Source: Camelus bactrianus
Taxonomy: Eukaryota > Chordata > Mammalia > Artiodactyla > Camelidae
NCBI RefSeq assembly: GCF_048773025.1
Contig: NC_133566.1
Location: 13,177,001 to 13,241,000 of the forward strand
Length of the DNA: 64,000 nucleotides
Reading direction: 5' to 3'
The translations under genes were made by a program, and so were the position numbers. Positions 33,384 through 46,291 of the stretch are shown here, piece after piece. Position 1 is the first letter of the stretch. Each line of letters begins with the position of its first letter. Under the pieces are notes generated by a model. It was not told the DNA's origin and did not search any database. It saw nothing but the letters and a program-made list of their open reading frames with translations.

Positions 33384-35408
33384 TACAGAAAAGTAGGGCA
33401 GGGTTGGCCACATACAAGCCCGAAAATAGAACATAGGAAGATGATTTGAGCAGGTCTTTGTGAGTGTGAGTGACTTATGCTGTCCAGTAATAAACGTCAC
33501 TGGAAAATGGTGGCATGAAAGATGATTCTATAAAAATTCAAATGTCGTTTAGGGTATGGCAGTGTTGAGCTTGACCTGAGCCCTGTGCTCCTGGGAAAAA
33601 AGCCATGGTTAAGAAGTGCCCCCACCTCTTTGCATCCCCAGGTCCCCCCACTTTTTGTGCTCTGAGAAACAGCTGACCCTAATTGCAAATAACCTCTCTT
33701 CTGCATTAGACTTAGATAAGACTCGCCGTCCACTCTGTACGGCTTGGTGGATGACTTGGCTCTGTAAAACCAAGCCCCCTTCCTTTACATCAATGCATTC
33801 TTCATCAATAATGTTCTTTTCTCTTGCAATAGTCCAGATAAAATCCTCTCCTTAATTATATGATACATTTTTGTCTTTCACGGGCATATAATAAATCTTT
33901 TATTCTGAACATAAAGAGGTACACAGTTTTTACTAGCAGACAATCTGTTCTTTCTACTCCTACTAAGAAAATGTTGAAAAAATATTTAAAGCATGTCAGT
34001 TTGAAGCAATGCCAAATTACTCTCCAGGCGAGGGTACCCACAGCTAGCGTGTGTCTTGACCAACTATCTCAGATAACAGGGTCAGTGGAACAGACTTCAG
34101 TGAAAGAAAATTCACCCTCTTGTCTGGACAATTTAAGGAAGTTTTTGTTTTTTAAAGCAAAACCACTCCAAGGGTACCACAGGTGTATACTTCTAGAGTA
34201 ACCACGCATCTCCCAGCGTCTGGGGGTGGTTCTTCTCCATTCTCAGAGGTCTAGTGCCAAGCAGCTAGCTTCTCCCAGGTTTTGCCTATTAAGAAAAAAA
34301 AAAAAAAGCTGGTGTGGAACTAATTTTATGCCAGATTATCAGATTTTTTCATCTTATTGTGACCTCTTATTGCTAACTTGTTTTTATACCTTGACCACCA
34401 TATGTACATTGCTATGCTCAGAGCTATTATAAATCATGGGTGAGAAATAAAATGGAAATACTCTGAAAAGATCACAATTCAGCAGGACAACGAACGTTCT
34501 CGCTGGAGCCTTGGTGAATAGCGTAACTCTTGGGTCTGTTAATGAGACACGTTGCTGAATTGTCCTGATACATTCACCCAGCTGCTCCCTTCCTGGATTC
34601 TTCCCAGTGCTCAGTGATCTGCTAAGCAGCTTCAGAAGGTAGACACACACCACCAGCGTTCCCTGGATTGGTTTTTATTTTCCCTGATAGATAAACCACA
34701 GGGGTTTCAGGAAATCCCTGCATTTCAGGACTCCCCGAATGCTACTGAATATTTATGCTCATTTCTTCTGCTCTCTGTCAAAAAAGGAGTCTGATTTTGT
34801 CCTGGGCATTATCTTGCTGGCCAGGGCAAAGCAGTTTGGAGGTTGATTGCTTCATCAGAGAAGCTGTTGCATCTGGAAAAATCACAGCTCAGGAAAACAG
34901 CACGAATCATCTTGGAAACTGCCTGGGCTGCCCTTTGTCTTGGATTCGGGATACAACTTCAGGCTGGTCCAGTAACACCTGGTCTAACCATCAGAGGGGA
35001 AAGGAAACGATTGCCACAGTGCCTGGGGCTGCAGGTGCTGTTTCGCTGTGCTTTGGGGGCAGGAAAGCTGAACCCTCCGCCGTCCAGTTTCCTGTGCCTG
35101 CCGAGGCTCGTTTGTGTCCTTGGGAAGCAGAGGGAAAAGCAGTGTCTCGCCCACAAGGACTAAAAATGAGAGGTAATCTGCTGCGGCAGAGAGATACCCA
35201 AGCTGGAGACCCCAGCTCTAATCCCAGCTGTCACCCTGTGCTGGTGAGACTTGGAACAAGTCATGTTTCTTCTTTGGGCCTGTTTTCCTTCATCTATAAA
35301 ATGAAGAGACTGGACCAAATGACCTGTGAAGCCGCTTCTAAGTCTGCTTTTTTTCCTCAGTCACTTCGGAGGTAAGGTAAGAAGTTGAATTGATGGTGAT
35401 CTGGTAGG
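33384..35408. other. Intergenic DNA
   Basis: No gene recognised. An ATG-initiated frame of 206 codons (34755-35375) ends in a MIR and is treated as chance. Confidence 0.5.
35180..35350 (+). repeat. MIR SINE
   Basis: Plus-oriented MIR: CTTGGAACAAGTCATGTTTC, then GGGCCTGTTTTCCTTC and ATCTATAAAATGAAGAGACT match the MIR core. Confidence 0.7.
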
Positions 35409-36345
35409 ATTCTTTCTTTCCCTCCCTTCCTCCCTCCCTCCCTTCTGTCCTTCCTTCCTTCTGTCCTTCCTTGAAGCATAGTTGATTTACAATGTTATGT
35501 TAATTTCTGGTGTACAGCATAGTGATTCAGTTGTACGCACACGTATATATACTTTTTCATATTCTTTCTCATGATAGGTTATTACAAGATATTGACTATA
35601 GTTTTCTGTGCTATACGGTAGGACCTTGTTGTTTATCTATTTTATATATACTAGTTAGTATCTGCAAATTCCAAACTCCTAATTTATTTCTCCCTCCACC
35701 CCTTTCCCCGTTGGTAACCATGAGTTTATTTGCTATGTCTATGAGTCTATTTCTGTTTTGTAGATAAGATCATTTGTGTCATTTTTTAGATTCCACATAT
35801 AAGTGATATCACATGTTTGTCTTTGTCTGACTTATTTCACTTAGTATGATAATCTCTGGGTCCATCCATGTTGCTGCAAATGGTATTATTTTATCCTTTT
35901 TTGTGGCTGAGTAGTATTTCACTATATAAATATATATATATATATTTATTCCACAACTTCTTTATCCAGTCATCTGTCCATGGATATTTAGGTTGCTTCC
36001 ATGTCTTGTCTGTTGTAAACAGTGCTGCTGTGAACATTGGGGTGTATGTGTCTTTGAGAAATAGTGTTGTCTACAGATATATGCCAGGGAGTGGGATTGC
36101 TGGATCATATAGTAACTTTATTTTTAATTTTTTAAGGAATCTCCATACTGTCCTCCATAGTGGCTGCACTAAACTACATTCCCACCAACAGTGTAGGAGG
36201 GTTCCCTTTTCTCCACACCTTCTCTGGCATTTATGGTTTGTGGACTTTTGAATGATGGCCATTCTGACTAGTGTGAGGTGAGATCTCGCTGTGGTCTTGG
36301 TTTGCATTTCTCTGATGATTAGCAATACTGAGCATCTTCTCACCC
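35409..36345 (-). mobile_element. 5'-truncated L1 with a (GGAA)n-type tail
   Basis: The minus strand carries ORF2 C-terminal sequence ([30 protein letters not shown]) and the L1 3'UTR. The 3' tail is a simple repeat of CCTT/TCCC on the plus strand (35409-35471), an expanded A-rich tail. At about 0.9 kb it is the longest L1 tail here. Confidence 0.85.
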
Positions 36346-39316
36346 GCCTATTCTGCCTTAAGAATTTTGTTTACAAGTAACAAAACCAATTCAAGCTGGA
36401 TTAAGCAAAAGGGGAGACTTTATGCCAAGGATCCGGGGGTGTGTCACAGAGCCCCAGGCTGACCCAAGACTGAGATTAGGGTGCCTAGAGTGCACACGTG
36501 CAGGAGGCACCCAGGTTCACCCGAGGGCAGGGCCACGCCCAAGAGGAGGACCTTGGTCAAGTGTGAGGGTGCTGGGTGTCTCGCCTGTAACTCCCTAGTC
36601 CAGCCTGGCTGGGCCACCTCCAGGGGCCAAAGACCCCGGGACACACCCCAGGCCCAGGCCCCCTCAGCCACACCACATCAGGAATATTCATCCAAGTAGC
36701 CAATATTCCACATTTAATGCGCGTTCCTATAAAGCATGTTAAAGATTTTATAATTTGGTGTTAGAAATAAATATTCATTTGATTCTGCCATTTTCTCTTC
36801 CTATTTTGGAGCTTTCTTTCCAGGACTCAAACATTTTCAAGGGCCCTGGGGATGCATTCTGGGCCCAGGGCGGCTGCCCTCCCAGCTCACCTTAAACCCT
36901 CAGCCAACCGTTCTGATTGCTTCCGCAGCCCAAGGGCCCCAGGTGAAACCAATCCAATGGTATCGGATGGCCAGATTGGATACAGGGGCCAGGGAAGAAC
37001 CCAAGCCGCCCTGGGGACAGGCGGGGAACCTCAAGGCAGACACAGTCTCCATTAGCTGCCTCCTCCGAGGAGGCCAATTTCAGCAGAATCATTAAAATTT
37101 GATGATTCTGCAAATAAATGTCTTTTACCTGCTATGTGGTGTGTGGTGGGGGAAGCAGAGAAGGGTACTTTTCCTCTGAAACCGGATTAAGCACCAGCCA
37201 GAGAAAGGCGGTAAAATAATCCTGCAGGTAACCTTCAACTGACCATGAAATTCAACATCTAAGACTTTTCAGAAAGAGGTGGGAGGGAGGGAAAGCTGAG
37301 GAAACCACTGAAATACTTAGTCAGGAGGTGGGCAAAGGAGGTGAGGCAACACTTTCATAATAAATCAGAGAGAGCGCAAAGACCAGGTCTTAGCACTATT
37401 TCCCCCCAAAGAGTTTAACCCTGTTGGGTTTTGACGGTAATTAAAGACACCGGACAGCATGAATGGGCGTGTCCTTCTGCACCCAGCCCCTAACTGGGTT
37501 GGGGTCTTACATCTCCTGCAAGGCTGCAGAACTCAAAGGGCCCTAGATAAATAGAGAAGCAAACAGCGTGACCCAGGACATACGGTCCCTGTAATCAGAA
37601 CTGGTGGCAGAGCTGAGCTGAGCTTGAACCAATGATGTTTCTGGATTCCCAGCCCCGAGCTGACCCTTCTCACCCTTCACATAAACATAAGCTGACTCAC
37701 TAGGGGAAACTATAGGTCATCTCTACAACCTGGATAATATTTGTAAGTGACTCGCTAACACTGAGAGTGTAGAAAGTTAGTCCTTAAATGTTGCTGTTAC
37801 TCCTTTTCCATAAAGGAAGAGTTTATGTTCAGGGAGTTTTATTTGTTGAACTGCTTCTTTCTGGTCATTTGTCGCAAACCCACAAGTGATCAGCATAACC
37901 ACGGGATCTGGGAAAAACAGCCTATGGGCAGTTTCACATCATAAAAACTTCTTGTTATTATAGAACAGGAGGAAAAAAACACACATGAGCTTAAAGAAGG
38001 AGAGGGAACGCCCCTCTCGATGTCACTGGAGGGGCGTTTCTGAGAAGTAGGTCGTAGCCACGTGGAACGTCTCCCTTCCCTGCTTCTCTCCACTGTTTTC
38101 CTGGGCAGTTTAGATCATGTGACCGCCTCTTCCAGATGAACCACGGCTGAGCATCCTCCCCTGAGCGCAGACTTGGGGTCAGGAGTTTCTCAGTTCAGCC
38201 TGGGGGATGCTGTCAGAATCGGGTGGTTCTTGTCCTTGCTCGGCCCCAGCTGCCTGTCACTGTAGCCTCCCTTATGGATGCTGAGGGGGGGACCCCTGTA
38301 CTCATCCCAGACACTGAGTCCCCTTGGCTGCCCCTCAGCCCACACTCCTGTGACCTCCACAGAGGCTGGAGGCAGAGCTGGGGAGCTGCCTGCTTCATGT
38401 GCGCCTGCTGGCCAGAGGGGCTGGGCAGAGGGACAGTCTGATGGTTGATGGCTTCCCATGGAGGGAGACCACCACCCCAACAGCCTGGAAAGTCCCCCAT
38501 GTTTCAGACCTTCTGTGCGGCCAGGCTGCCTTCCCTCCCTTTCTGTTTCTCCAAGCGTCGAAGAAGCCAAGGGAACTGAGACCAGAGGGGGGAAGTGAGG
38601 AGGACCCTGAGGAGGAACTTCAGTGTTTCGATAGCTCTGCCCACAAAGCTCTCCTAACTTGTCTCTTGTCCGTGCCTCAGTGTTCGGGCACTGGAAGTGA
38701 CAGAAGAAACTTCTCGTATTGGAGCAAAAACAGAGGGGCAGGGGCCAAAGCCAGTGGGGTAGGCTTGGAGGGAAAGACCCCTAGGTTTTCAAATGACAGC
38801 ATCAAGTAAGGGGGGAGAGAGGGCCCGAGGGTGCTTAGCAATGGTCACTCATTCATTGGTTCACTCGTCAGACACCTGCAGTGGGTGGCCACCGGGAGAG
38901 AAGTGACCAGCACACAGACCTGCCTCCTGGAGCCACACAGGAGAGTTACAGGACACCTGGGGAGGCGTCCCAGAAACAGCCCCACACGGGGTCAGCGGGG
39001 GCTCTGCTCCGCACAGTCACTCCGAGGCTGCTGGTGGTCACTGGCCACTTCTGCCTGGCTTCCAAAAAGACCTTGGTTGGTACCATCCAGCTAGAGGTCA
39101 GGGGGCAGAGGGCACGGAGAAGCGCTCACGGCGGCTTTGCAGACCTGGCCCGGGCAGCCCCCAGCAGTTCTCACTTCTGTGGGTGAGCACCTGCCTCACC
39201 GCCATGCCAGGCCACACGGGAGGCTGAGAAAGGTCCCCTGGTCTTGAGTCCAGGAGGAAGGGAGGACTGGATTTTGGCCAGCAGTCTCTGCCCCTGCAGA
39301 TAATGATGGCTTTCAT
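36346..39316. other. Intergenic DNA, GC-moderate
   Basis: Non-repetitive DNA with GC-richer parts at 36430-36700 and 38160-39300. Frames up to 150 codons were read and resemble no known protein. Confidence 0.5.
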
Positions 39317-39329
39317 CAAAACGGGCATG

Positions 39330-39469
39330 GGGGAGGGAGGGTATAGCACAGTGGTAGAGCGCGTGCTCAGCACGCAGGAGGACCCGGGTTCAATCCCCAG
39401 TACCTCCTCCAAAAATAAATAAATAAATACATCTAATCCACCCCCCCCCCAAAAAAACCCCAAAAAACA
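39330..39469 (+). repeat. Vic-1 type SINE
   Basis: A box TATAGCACAGTGGTAGAGC, B box GGGTTCAATCCCC, AAATAAATAAATAAATAC tail and a C/A run. Flanks AAAACGGGCATG and AAAACGGGGCATG differ by one G and are the target-site repeat. Confidence 0.93.
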
Positions 39470-39704
39470 AAAACGGGGCATGTGAAAGGAAAGCCAGGTC
39501 CCAGAGTTCCGCTCTGATGACCTTACCCTCTGAGGACGTCCCTCCCTCATCCCCCAGGGGCGGGGGAGCAGTTAATCAGCAGCCCTGGGGCCAGGTTTGA
39601 AGTTCAATTCTTTGGATCAAGCGGGAGGTTCCTGCAGCTTTGCTTTTATAACCACTTCTGTGAGAGGGTTGTGATCAGTCCTGCGAGAGGTCTAGTTAGA
39701 GAAA

Positions 39705-39850
39705 GTACGCCCAAGAAATGTTAGCTGTCTTAACTGTGGTGGTGGTTTCACGGGTGTCTACATCTATCAGAATTCATCACATCGTACATCTGAAATATGT
39801 GTCGTTTACTGTATGGGAACCAGGCCACAGTAAAGGTGTCAAAAATAAAG
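39705..39850 (+). repeat. Ancient L1M 3' end fragment
   Basis: ACTGTGGTGGTGGTTTCACG, then TCACATCGTACATCTGAAAT and GTCGTTTACTGTATGG match the order of L1M-type 3' ends on the plus strand. Confidence 0.6.
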
Positions 39851-41554
39851 ATATGTGCATTATGTAAAATAATTGTTCTTATTTTCAAGTAATAAGACTA
39901 ATTTATCATAAAAATTAAGCTAAGAAAAATTAAGAAAGAAAGAAAAGAAATGGCTTTCTCATTAGCAATAGGAAAATGTTCGTTTGCAAGAGTCAATGAA
40001 AAGGACGCCCAACCTCGTGGGAATGACAACGACAAATATGCTCGCTCAAGGAGAGTTCTCAGGACCGTCCTGGCCAGGACACTCCTTAGATGGACGGTCA
40101 GTGGACAAGACCCTCATGTATATCTCATCTGAGGTAGCGCTGAAAAAAACTGACAATTCAACACTAGGATATTCTTTTAGGGAGTTTCTGCTTTTTCCTT
40201 ACCTATAAGCTTTTTCCTGAAGTTGTATTAGAGTCAGGGATAAATTTTGAGTGTAGGAATTTTGGTGAATGTAGGGGAAGAATGACACCTTGTACACGTG
40301 GGGGGGGTACATCTAAGATGTTATTTCCAAATTGCACATTATTTAGGGGGCCTGTGACCTTTTGGTTTATAATGTGGGTAGGAGATGGCGCCATTTATAG
40401 GACACCACACCTGGGTTCCAGCATAGAACTCCAGTAAATCCAGTCTGGGCTCTTGATAATTAGTCAGCCCTCACTCGTCAGGAGACAGCTAGCCCAGGTT
40501 GTGGACTGTCTTGACTTTGCTTCTCTTCTCCTTGTGAGGCCGTTTTGTGATTTCTTTGTAGTGAACCCGCACGGGTTTGGGGTGGCGGCCAAGAGAGGCC
40601 AGGCTGCAGACACACAGTTCTGGCTGGAAGTGTTGCTTGTCAGCAGTGAAACAGGAGGACGAGGAGGCTGGGTGCAGGGATTAAATCGAGTCCTTGCCCT
40701 GCCCTCTGTACCGTGAGCGTGATCTGACACGTGAATTCCAGCCACGATTAGACCAGGTGTTTCAGAGAAATCGAGGGCATTGGCTCAGTCGTGGTGCTCT
40801 TTGTGCCCAGCTCACTATCCGGCACCTCCCATCCATCTCCCCATCCGATCACACCCTGGAGACCTGAGCTGAGGGGTAAGTGCAGAAAGCACTTCCAGGA
40901 CTTATGACCTGACCCATCCCAGAGCTAACTGCTGCTTTTGAACCCTAATGTCTCAGGCCAAAGGAATCAGCCTCTAATTCCAGAAGTTGGGGTGTGTCTG
41001 GAGCAGGTTCTGTGGGGCAAAGGGTATATAAATTACTGAGCAGGAAGTTCCTTAAATCCAGGAAAATGGGTACACGGATGGACGACAGCCCTCTCTCCTA
41101 TGCCCCAGGTCCTCCTCAGCCATTAATGCAGGACAAGCCAGCATTAATGCAAATCCCAGAAGGTCCTTGACTTCTGCAAGCATGTTTCTCAGTCTGGTCG
41201 ATATTTTTCCATGATTTTTTCTTTCAAGGAAGAAGCCCGGGATGTAATGTCATAGATGGTGCAGTTTGTGTGCACCGGTCACGGTTAGGCAACCAGACAG
41301 CTGGTCTCCTGCTTCTTTATTCCACTTTCCTTGTCTTTTGTTCACCTTCGAGAGGCTGGTCTGAGCTTGTTCATACGTGTCTTAAGAGAGTGTATTCAGG
41401 CAAAGGTGTGGGCAGAAAAGAAGATGAGAGCCAAATGAGGACATACTAATGAGGAGGTTTTTAGGGAAGTTTTCATGGTCATTACTAGAAAGGAACTATT
41501 TTTTTTCCTTGGAAAACTGTAATTCTGTTTCCTGTAAACATTCAGCAATATGCC
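39851..41554. other. Intergenic DNA, nothing recognised
   Basis: About 1.7 kb of ordinary DNA with no gene or clear repeat. Confidence 0.45.
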
Positions 41555-41671
41555 TCCATTAAAACTATTTATGCAAATTCCATTTAGGATAGCATCTAAA
41601 ACAATGAAATACCTAGGAGTAAGTTTCACAGAAGAATTGCAAGATTTGTATACTGAAAACTACAAACATTG
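41555..41671 (+). repeat. L1 ORF2 fragment
   Basis: TATTTATGCAAATTCCATTT then AATGAAATACCTAGGAGTAA and ACTGAAAACTACAAACATTG match the ORF2 stretch with 'NNEIPR' on the plus strand. It abuts the next, opposite-strand L1. Confidence 0.65.
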
Positions 41672-42351
41672 ATTTTTCTTTTTTTTTAATTGAAGTGTAG
41701 TTGATTTATAGTGTTCCAGGTGTATAACCAAGTGATTCTATTCTATACACACACACACATATATATATAGTTTCTTCTTTTTCAGATTCTTTTCTATTGT
41801 GGGTTATTGCAAGATATTGAATATAGTTCCCTGTGTTATATAGTAGTTCCTTGCTGTTTATTTTATATATAGTAATGTATATCTTTTAATCACAAACTCT
41901 TAATTTATCCCTATCTCCACTTTTCCCCTTTGGTAACCATAAGTTTGTTTTCCATGTTGTGAGTCTATTACTGATTTGTAAATAAGTTCATTTGTATCTT
42001 TCTTTTTTTAGATTCCACATATAAGGGATATCATATGATATTTGTCTTTCTCTATCTGATTTACTTCACTTAGTATGACCATCTCTAGGTCCGTCCATGT
42101 TGCTGCAAATGTCATTATTTTATCTTTTTTTATGGCTGAGTAGTATTCCATTGTATATATATGCCACAACTTTTTTATCCAGTCATCTGTCAATGGACAT
42201 TTAGGTTGCTTCCATGTCTTTGCTATTGTAAATAGTGCTGCTATGAACACTGGGGTGTCTTTTCAAATTATAGTTTCCTCCAGATGTATGCCCAGGAGTG
42301 GGGTTGCTGGATCATATGGTAACTCTATTTTTAGTTTTTTAAGGAACCTCC
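41672..42351 (-). mobile_element. 5'-truncated L1
   Basis: The minus strand encodes [29 protein letters not shown] and LEMVILSEVNQIEKD, followed by the L1 3'UTR. The poly(T) at 41674-41687 is its tail. The ORF2 part is well kept, so it is one of the younger L1 tails here. Confidence 0.88.
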
Positions 42352-42682
42352 TAGTGACTTATAAAACAATGAAATGCCAAGCCTAGTGCGCTGAAATAAA
42401 GGAACACCTGGTAATCCCTTGCTCATTTCCAAGCATCTAAAACAACACCCAGTCCCTTAGGATGGGGTCTACGGGTATAATGAACTAAGAAGTGGGAGTC
42501 AGTGCTGCCAGAAGCACTTCTTGTAGGTATTAGGTGATGGGGAGGAATCTGTGGATTTGGGTTATTTACCTTCCCATGTGCTCAGCAACAGAATTAGATA
42601 ATTTAAGTTTGGCTATGTGTCTTCTTATGAGTAAATTAAGGAAATAATTGGCCTCAGCCATCAGGAATTAATCATTCCCATC

Positions 42683-43052
42683 CTTTTTAAATTTTTTTCA
42701 TTAACTGAAGTTTAGTCTGTTTACACTGTTGTGTTAATTTCTGGTGTAAAGCATAGTGATTCAGTTATACACACACATATATTCCTTTTCATACTCTTTT
42801 TCATTATAGGCTATTACAAGGTATTGAATATAGTTCCCTGTGTATACGGTAGGATCTTATTGTTTATTTATTTTATATAGAGTAGTTAGTATCTGCAAAT
42901 CCTGAACTCCCAGTTTCTCTCTCTCTACCTCCCCACTTCCCCACCCCCTGATAACCATGGGTTTGTTCGCAATGTCTGTGAGTCTGTTTCTGTTTTATCA
43001 ATGTTCATTTGTGTCATTTTTTTAGATTCCACATGTAAGTGATATCATATGG
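42683..43052 (-). mobile_element. Very short 5'-truncated L1 with intact target-site repeat
   Basis: About 370 bp of L1 3'UTR on the minus strand. It is bounded by an exact 14-bp direct repeat TAATCATTCCCATC at 42669-42682 and 43053-43066. Confidence 0.92.
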
Positions 43053-45139
43053 TAATCATTCCCATCTCGAAATGTGATTTTCCTAAATGCACTCTACCTG
43101 ATTCTCCAATTCCTGTTTACTCTTTAACATTAAACAAAAAATTATACTTATAAAAGTACATACTTTTACAAGACGTTATCTTTCTTTAAACTTGTAATCA
43201 CAACAGCCCCTGGTTCCATCCTCTCCTCTCCTCACCTCTCATGCCTGCTCTCCACAGACAACCTCTTTCAACAATTTTTGCACTTTCTTCTGCTATTTGC
43301 CTCCCTGTTTCTAAATAATAGTATTATACTACAAATTCTTGATTTTTAATATATAACATTATCAATTAACTTCCTGTTATGCAAGATGAGAAGTTTTTTC
43401 TAACTTCCCTTTGCACAAAACTATACACGGGCTCCACATTCTCCCACGACAATCATATTATAATATTTAGTTAAAACTGATATCCAGGGATTATGTTATT
43501 TTGATTAAATTAATACTGTCCACAGCCAAGCCATGTTTATGTATGACTACATCTCTCTCCTTGTAAAACTTAATCCTGCTCTTGTTAAACATTTCCTCAT
43601 TTAAACAACTGGCTTAGTTGTTTTTGTATTCAATGTGAATTCTTTCTCAAATTCTCTGCCAGCGCAATCAACTTCTTCTCAACCCAGTTCCTCTCAATCA
43701 GGTCATCTCTTGGGTTCACTGGTCTCCTGTGCCTCAGACTAGGTGCACCAGGCAGGACCGCTGTGCTGGGACCGCCTTGACTCTTGTTGGGAGAGTCCCT
43801 TTGACTCTCCTCTGTTGAGTCCTCTACCTCCTGGCTCTCATTTCCTCTCCCTTTTTCTTAATTTCCTCCCTCTATTCACAATCCTCAGTATTTCCTGAGA
43901 AAGTGTATTTGGCAAGCAAAGTTTCTGAAGTATCTGAGAATGTCTTTACTGGATTAACAGATCACACTTGATGAATAGTTTGGCTTCGTGTGGAATTCCT
44001 AGTCTCTTTCCAAACACGTTAACATGCTTTATGTGAGTACAGACGTAGGGGAAAAATGCACCCAGAGGTTAGGTGAACTGCTCCAGGGTACAGAAGGGTC
44101 TGTGCACTGTGTACACAGGGGATGCCAGGACCTTCCTGCTGCACCAGTCCCTGAAGAAGTTCTTTTAATGACTGTATCTTAAGCCACAGATCCGTGGAGT
44201 CTTGTGACTTCTGGAGGGCAGACAGTGGTTGTGGTGTTGGCAGTAATTTACCTTGAAAAATATATACATATAAGTTTTAATCCTTACCCTAGATACAGTA
44301 TCAGACACCCTAATCCTAGTCATGAATAGACACTCCAGGGGTGGTCAGGGAGCATATGATCAAATGCCCACACTCCAGCTGTCTTTCTCTCTAATCCACG
44401 ACAGAGAATTTGTTAATTGGCCCAAAGCGTGTTAGAGAAGTGATTTTATTGGTGAAATTTGTTCTGAGAGGTGGGTTGGCTAAAATTTAGTGAGCCCTTT
44501 ACCTCTCACCCCCTGGAATGGTGTCTAAGCGTGAACTGAATGGTCCAGTGTCCAACTTCCAACTCAGAGGACTCTGATTGCCTGATGCCAACCACAAGAT
44601 TAATTCCAGGATATGGTTGTAGTTTTATCTTGATATTAACACATAATATCAGGTGTGGTGAGACCCGAGACGTCAGGAGCTTAGAGAGCGGGGTGTGGGG
44701 CTATATTGAGCTTTCTTTCTAATACATGTTCAATACATGTTGAATTTTTTCTGTGACTTGTTTCCATTTAAACAAATTACCTTTTTTAAGTGTATGGGGT
44801 TGGTGGGTGGGGGAACCCACAGTCCTCATTTATCTCAAACCACTGGAGGCTACTCACATTTGCCAAAAAGAACCGACTCGTTATGTGTGACTGAGGTCTG
44901 TTTTCAATGGTGGTTCATGTGACTTGGCCATCACCTGTGACTTACTAACCTCCTTTCCTGGGTTTAAAAGTGAAAACTTAGTCCAGCAGCCCCTGCTCTT
45001 GTGTGCTTTCAAGGATGCTGGGGCAGGTCCCCGAGTCTTCTCCATCTGGAAGCAACTTCAGAACTGCAGGTAGAGGAAGGAGATGTCGCAGGTGTGCCCA
45101 GGGCCAGGGCTGGATGAACTCAGAGGTAACTGTAACAGT

Positions 45140-45330
45140 TGGCATTTGGAAGATGTCCACGGGGCAAGCCCCATGGTAGGTGCAAGTCACAGCTCACCTC
45201 ATTTACACTTTGTAACATCCCAGTGAGACGCCCACATTACAGCAAAGAAACAGAAATTGTAAGAGGTTAAGGAAGTGGCCTATGGTCTCACGACTGCGAA
45301 AGCAGAATTTGGAATCCAAGTCTGACTTCT
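45140..45330 (-). repeat. MIR SINE
   Basis: Minus-oriented MIR: ACAGTTGGCATTTGGAAG start, AAGAGGTTAAGGAAGTGGCC and GGAATCCAAGTCTGACTTC at the end. Confidence 0.65.
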
Positions 45331-45454
45331 TTGAAGCCCATGGAATTTGGTAGATGGGTCTAATCTTCATTAAAAGTAACATCAAGGGAAAAAAGCGATG
45401 TCACTCTGCTTCCGTGAATCAGACTGAAACCCACTTAAAGTGTGCATTAATGGA

Positions 45455-45630
45455 AACAGTATAGACTTGTGAGGCAGAAAAGTCCAGGAACAAACTCTGG
45501 ATTCTGCCACCACCTATCAGATGTGTGATGCTGGCAAATCCTCAGCTTTTCTGTGGGCCTGAGTTTTCTCATCTGTAAAATGGGAATAATTTTACTTTCC
45601 TTTTAAATGTATTGTGAGAAATGAGGGATA
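45455..45630 (+). repeat. MIR SINE
   Basis: Plus-oriented MIR: CTGGATTCTGCCACCACC, GATGTGTGATGCTGGCAAAT and TTTTCTCATCTGTAAAATGG match the MIR consensus well. Confidence 0.8.
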
Positions 45631-45809
45631 TTCCTTTTGGAAACACAGTGAACCCTGTGCTTAAGGCAGAGTGGTCCTCTCTCAGTGTTCTTTTTCCCTT
45701 GGGGGAAGGTTCCCTTGGTAAGACATGAAGGCAGATAGAAAATGTATTCATCTTTGCATCCCAGGAATTTCACACAGTGCTTGCTTGTTGATCATTCTCA
45801 ATAAATGTG

Positions 45810-46291
45810 TTTTTTTTTTAATTGAAGTAGAGTCAGTTACAATGTGTCAGTTTCTGGTGTACAGCATAATGTCCCAATCATGCATATATATACATATATT
45901 CATTTTCATATTCTTTTTCATTAAAGGTTATTACAAGATATTGAATATAGTTCCCTGTGCTATAGAGAAGAAATTTGTTTTTTTAATCTATTTTTATATA
46001 TAGTGGCTAACATTTATAAATCTCAAACTGCCAAATTTATCCGCTCCCACCCCCTGCCCCCGATAACTAGAAGATTGTTTACTATGTCTGCGAGTCTGTT
46101 TCTGTTTTGTAGACGAGTTCATTAGTGTCCTCTTTTTTCTTTTTCTTTTCCTTTTTTTTAAGATTCTACATATGACTGATCTCATATGGTATTTTTCATT
46201 CTCTTTCTGGCTTACTTCACTTAGAATGATGATCTCCAGGTCCATCCATGTTGCTGCAAATGGCATTATTTTATTGTTTTTTATCGCTGAG
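45810..46291 (-). mobile_element. 5'-truncated L1
   Basis: Minus-strand L1 3'UTR and ORF2 end ([30 protein letters not shown]), with a T10 tail start at 45810 on the plus strand. Confidence 0.85.

Larger units (their letters stand above)
43067..45809. other. Intergenic DNA with MIR fragments
   Basis: The part 43100-44020 is AT-rich with faint old-LINE character. Two MIRs follow at 45140-45330 and 45455-45630. No gene was recognised. Confidence 0.45.

Noticed and set aside
34755-35375. Plus-strand ATG frame of 206 codons as a possible gene
   Set aside because: Its end is made of MIR sequence, it resembles no known protein and no splice or promoter context supports it.
41598-42376. TAAAACAATGAAAT on both sides of an L1 as its target-site repeat
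   Set aside because: The left copy is about 60 bp away from the L1 tail and belongs to normal L1 ORF2 sequence, so the match does not bound the insertion.
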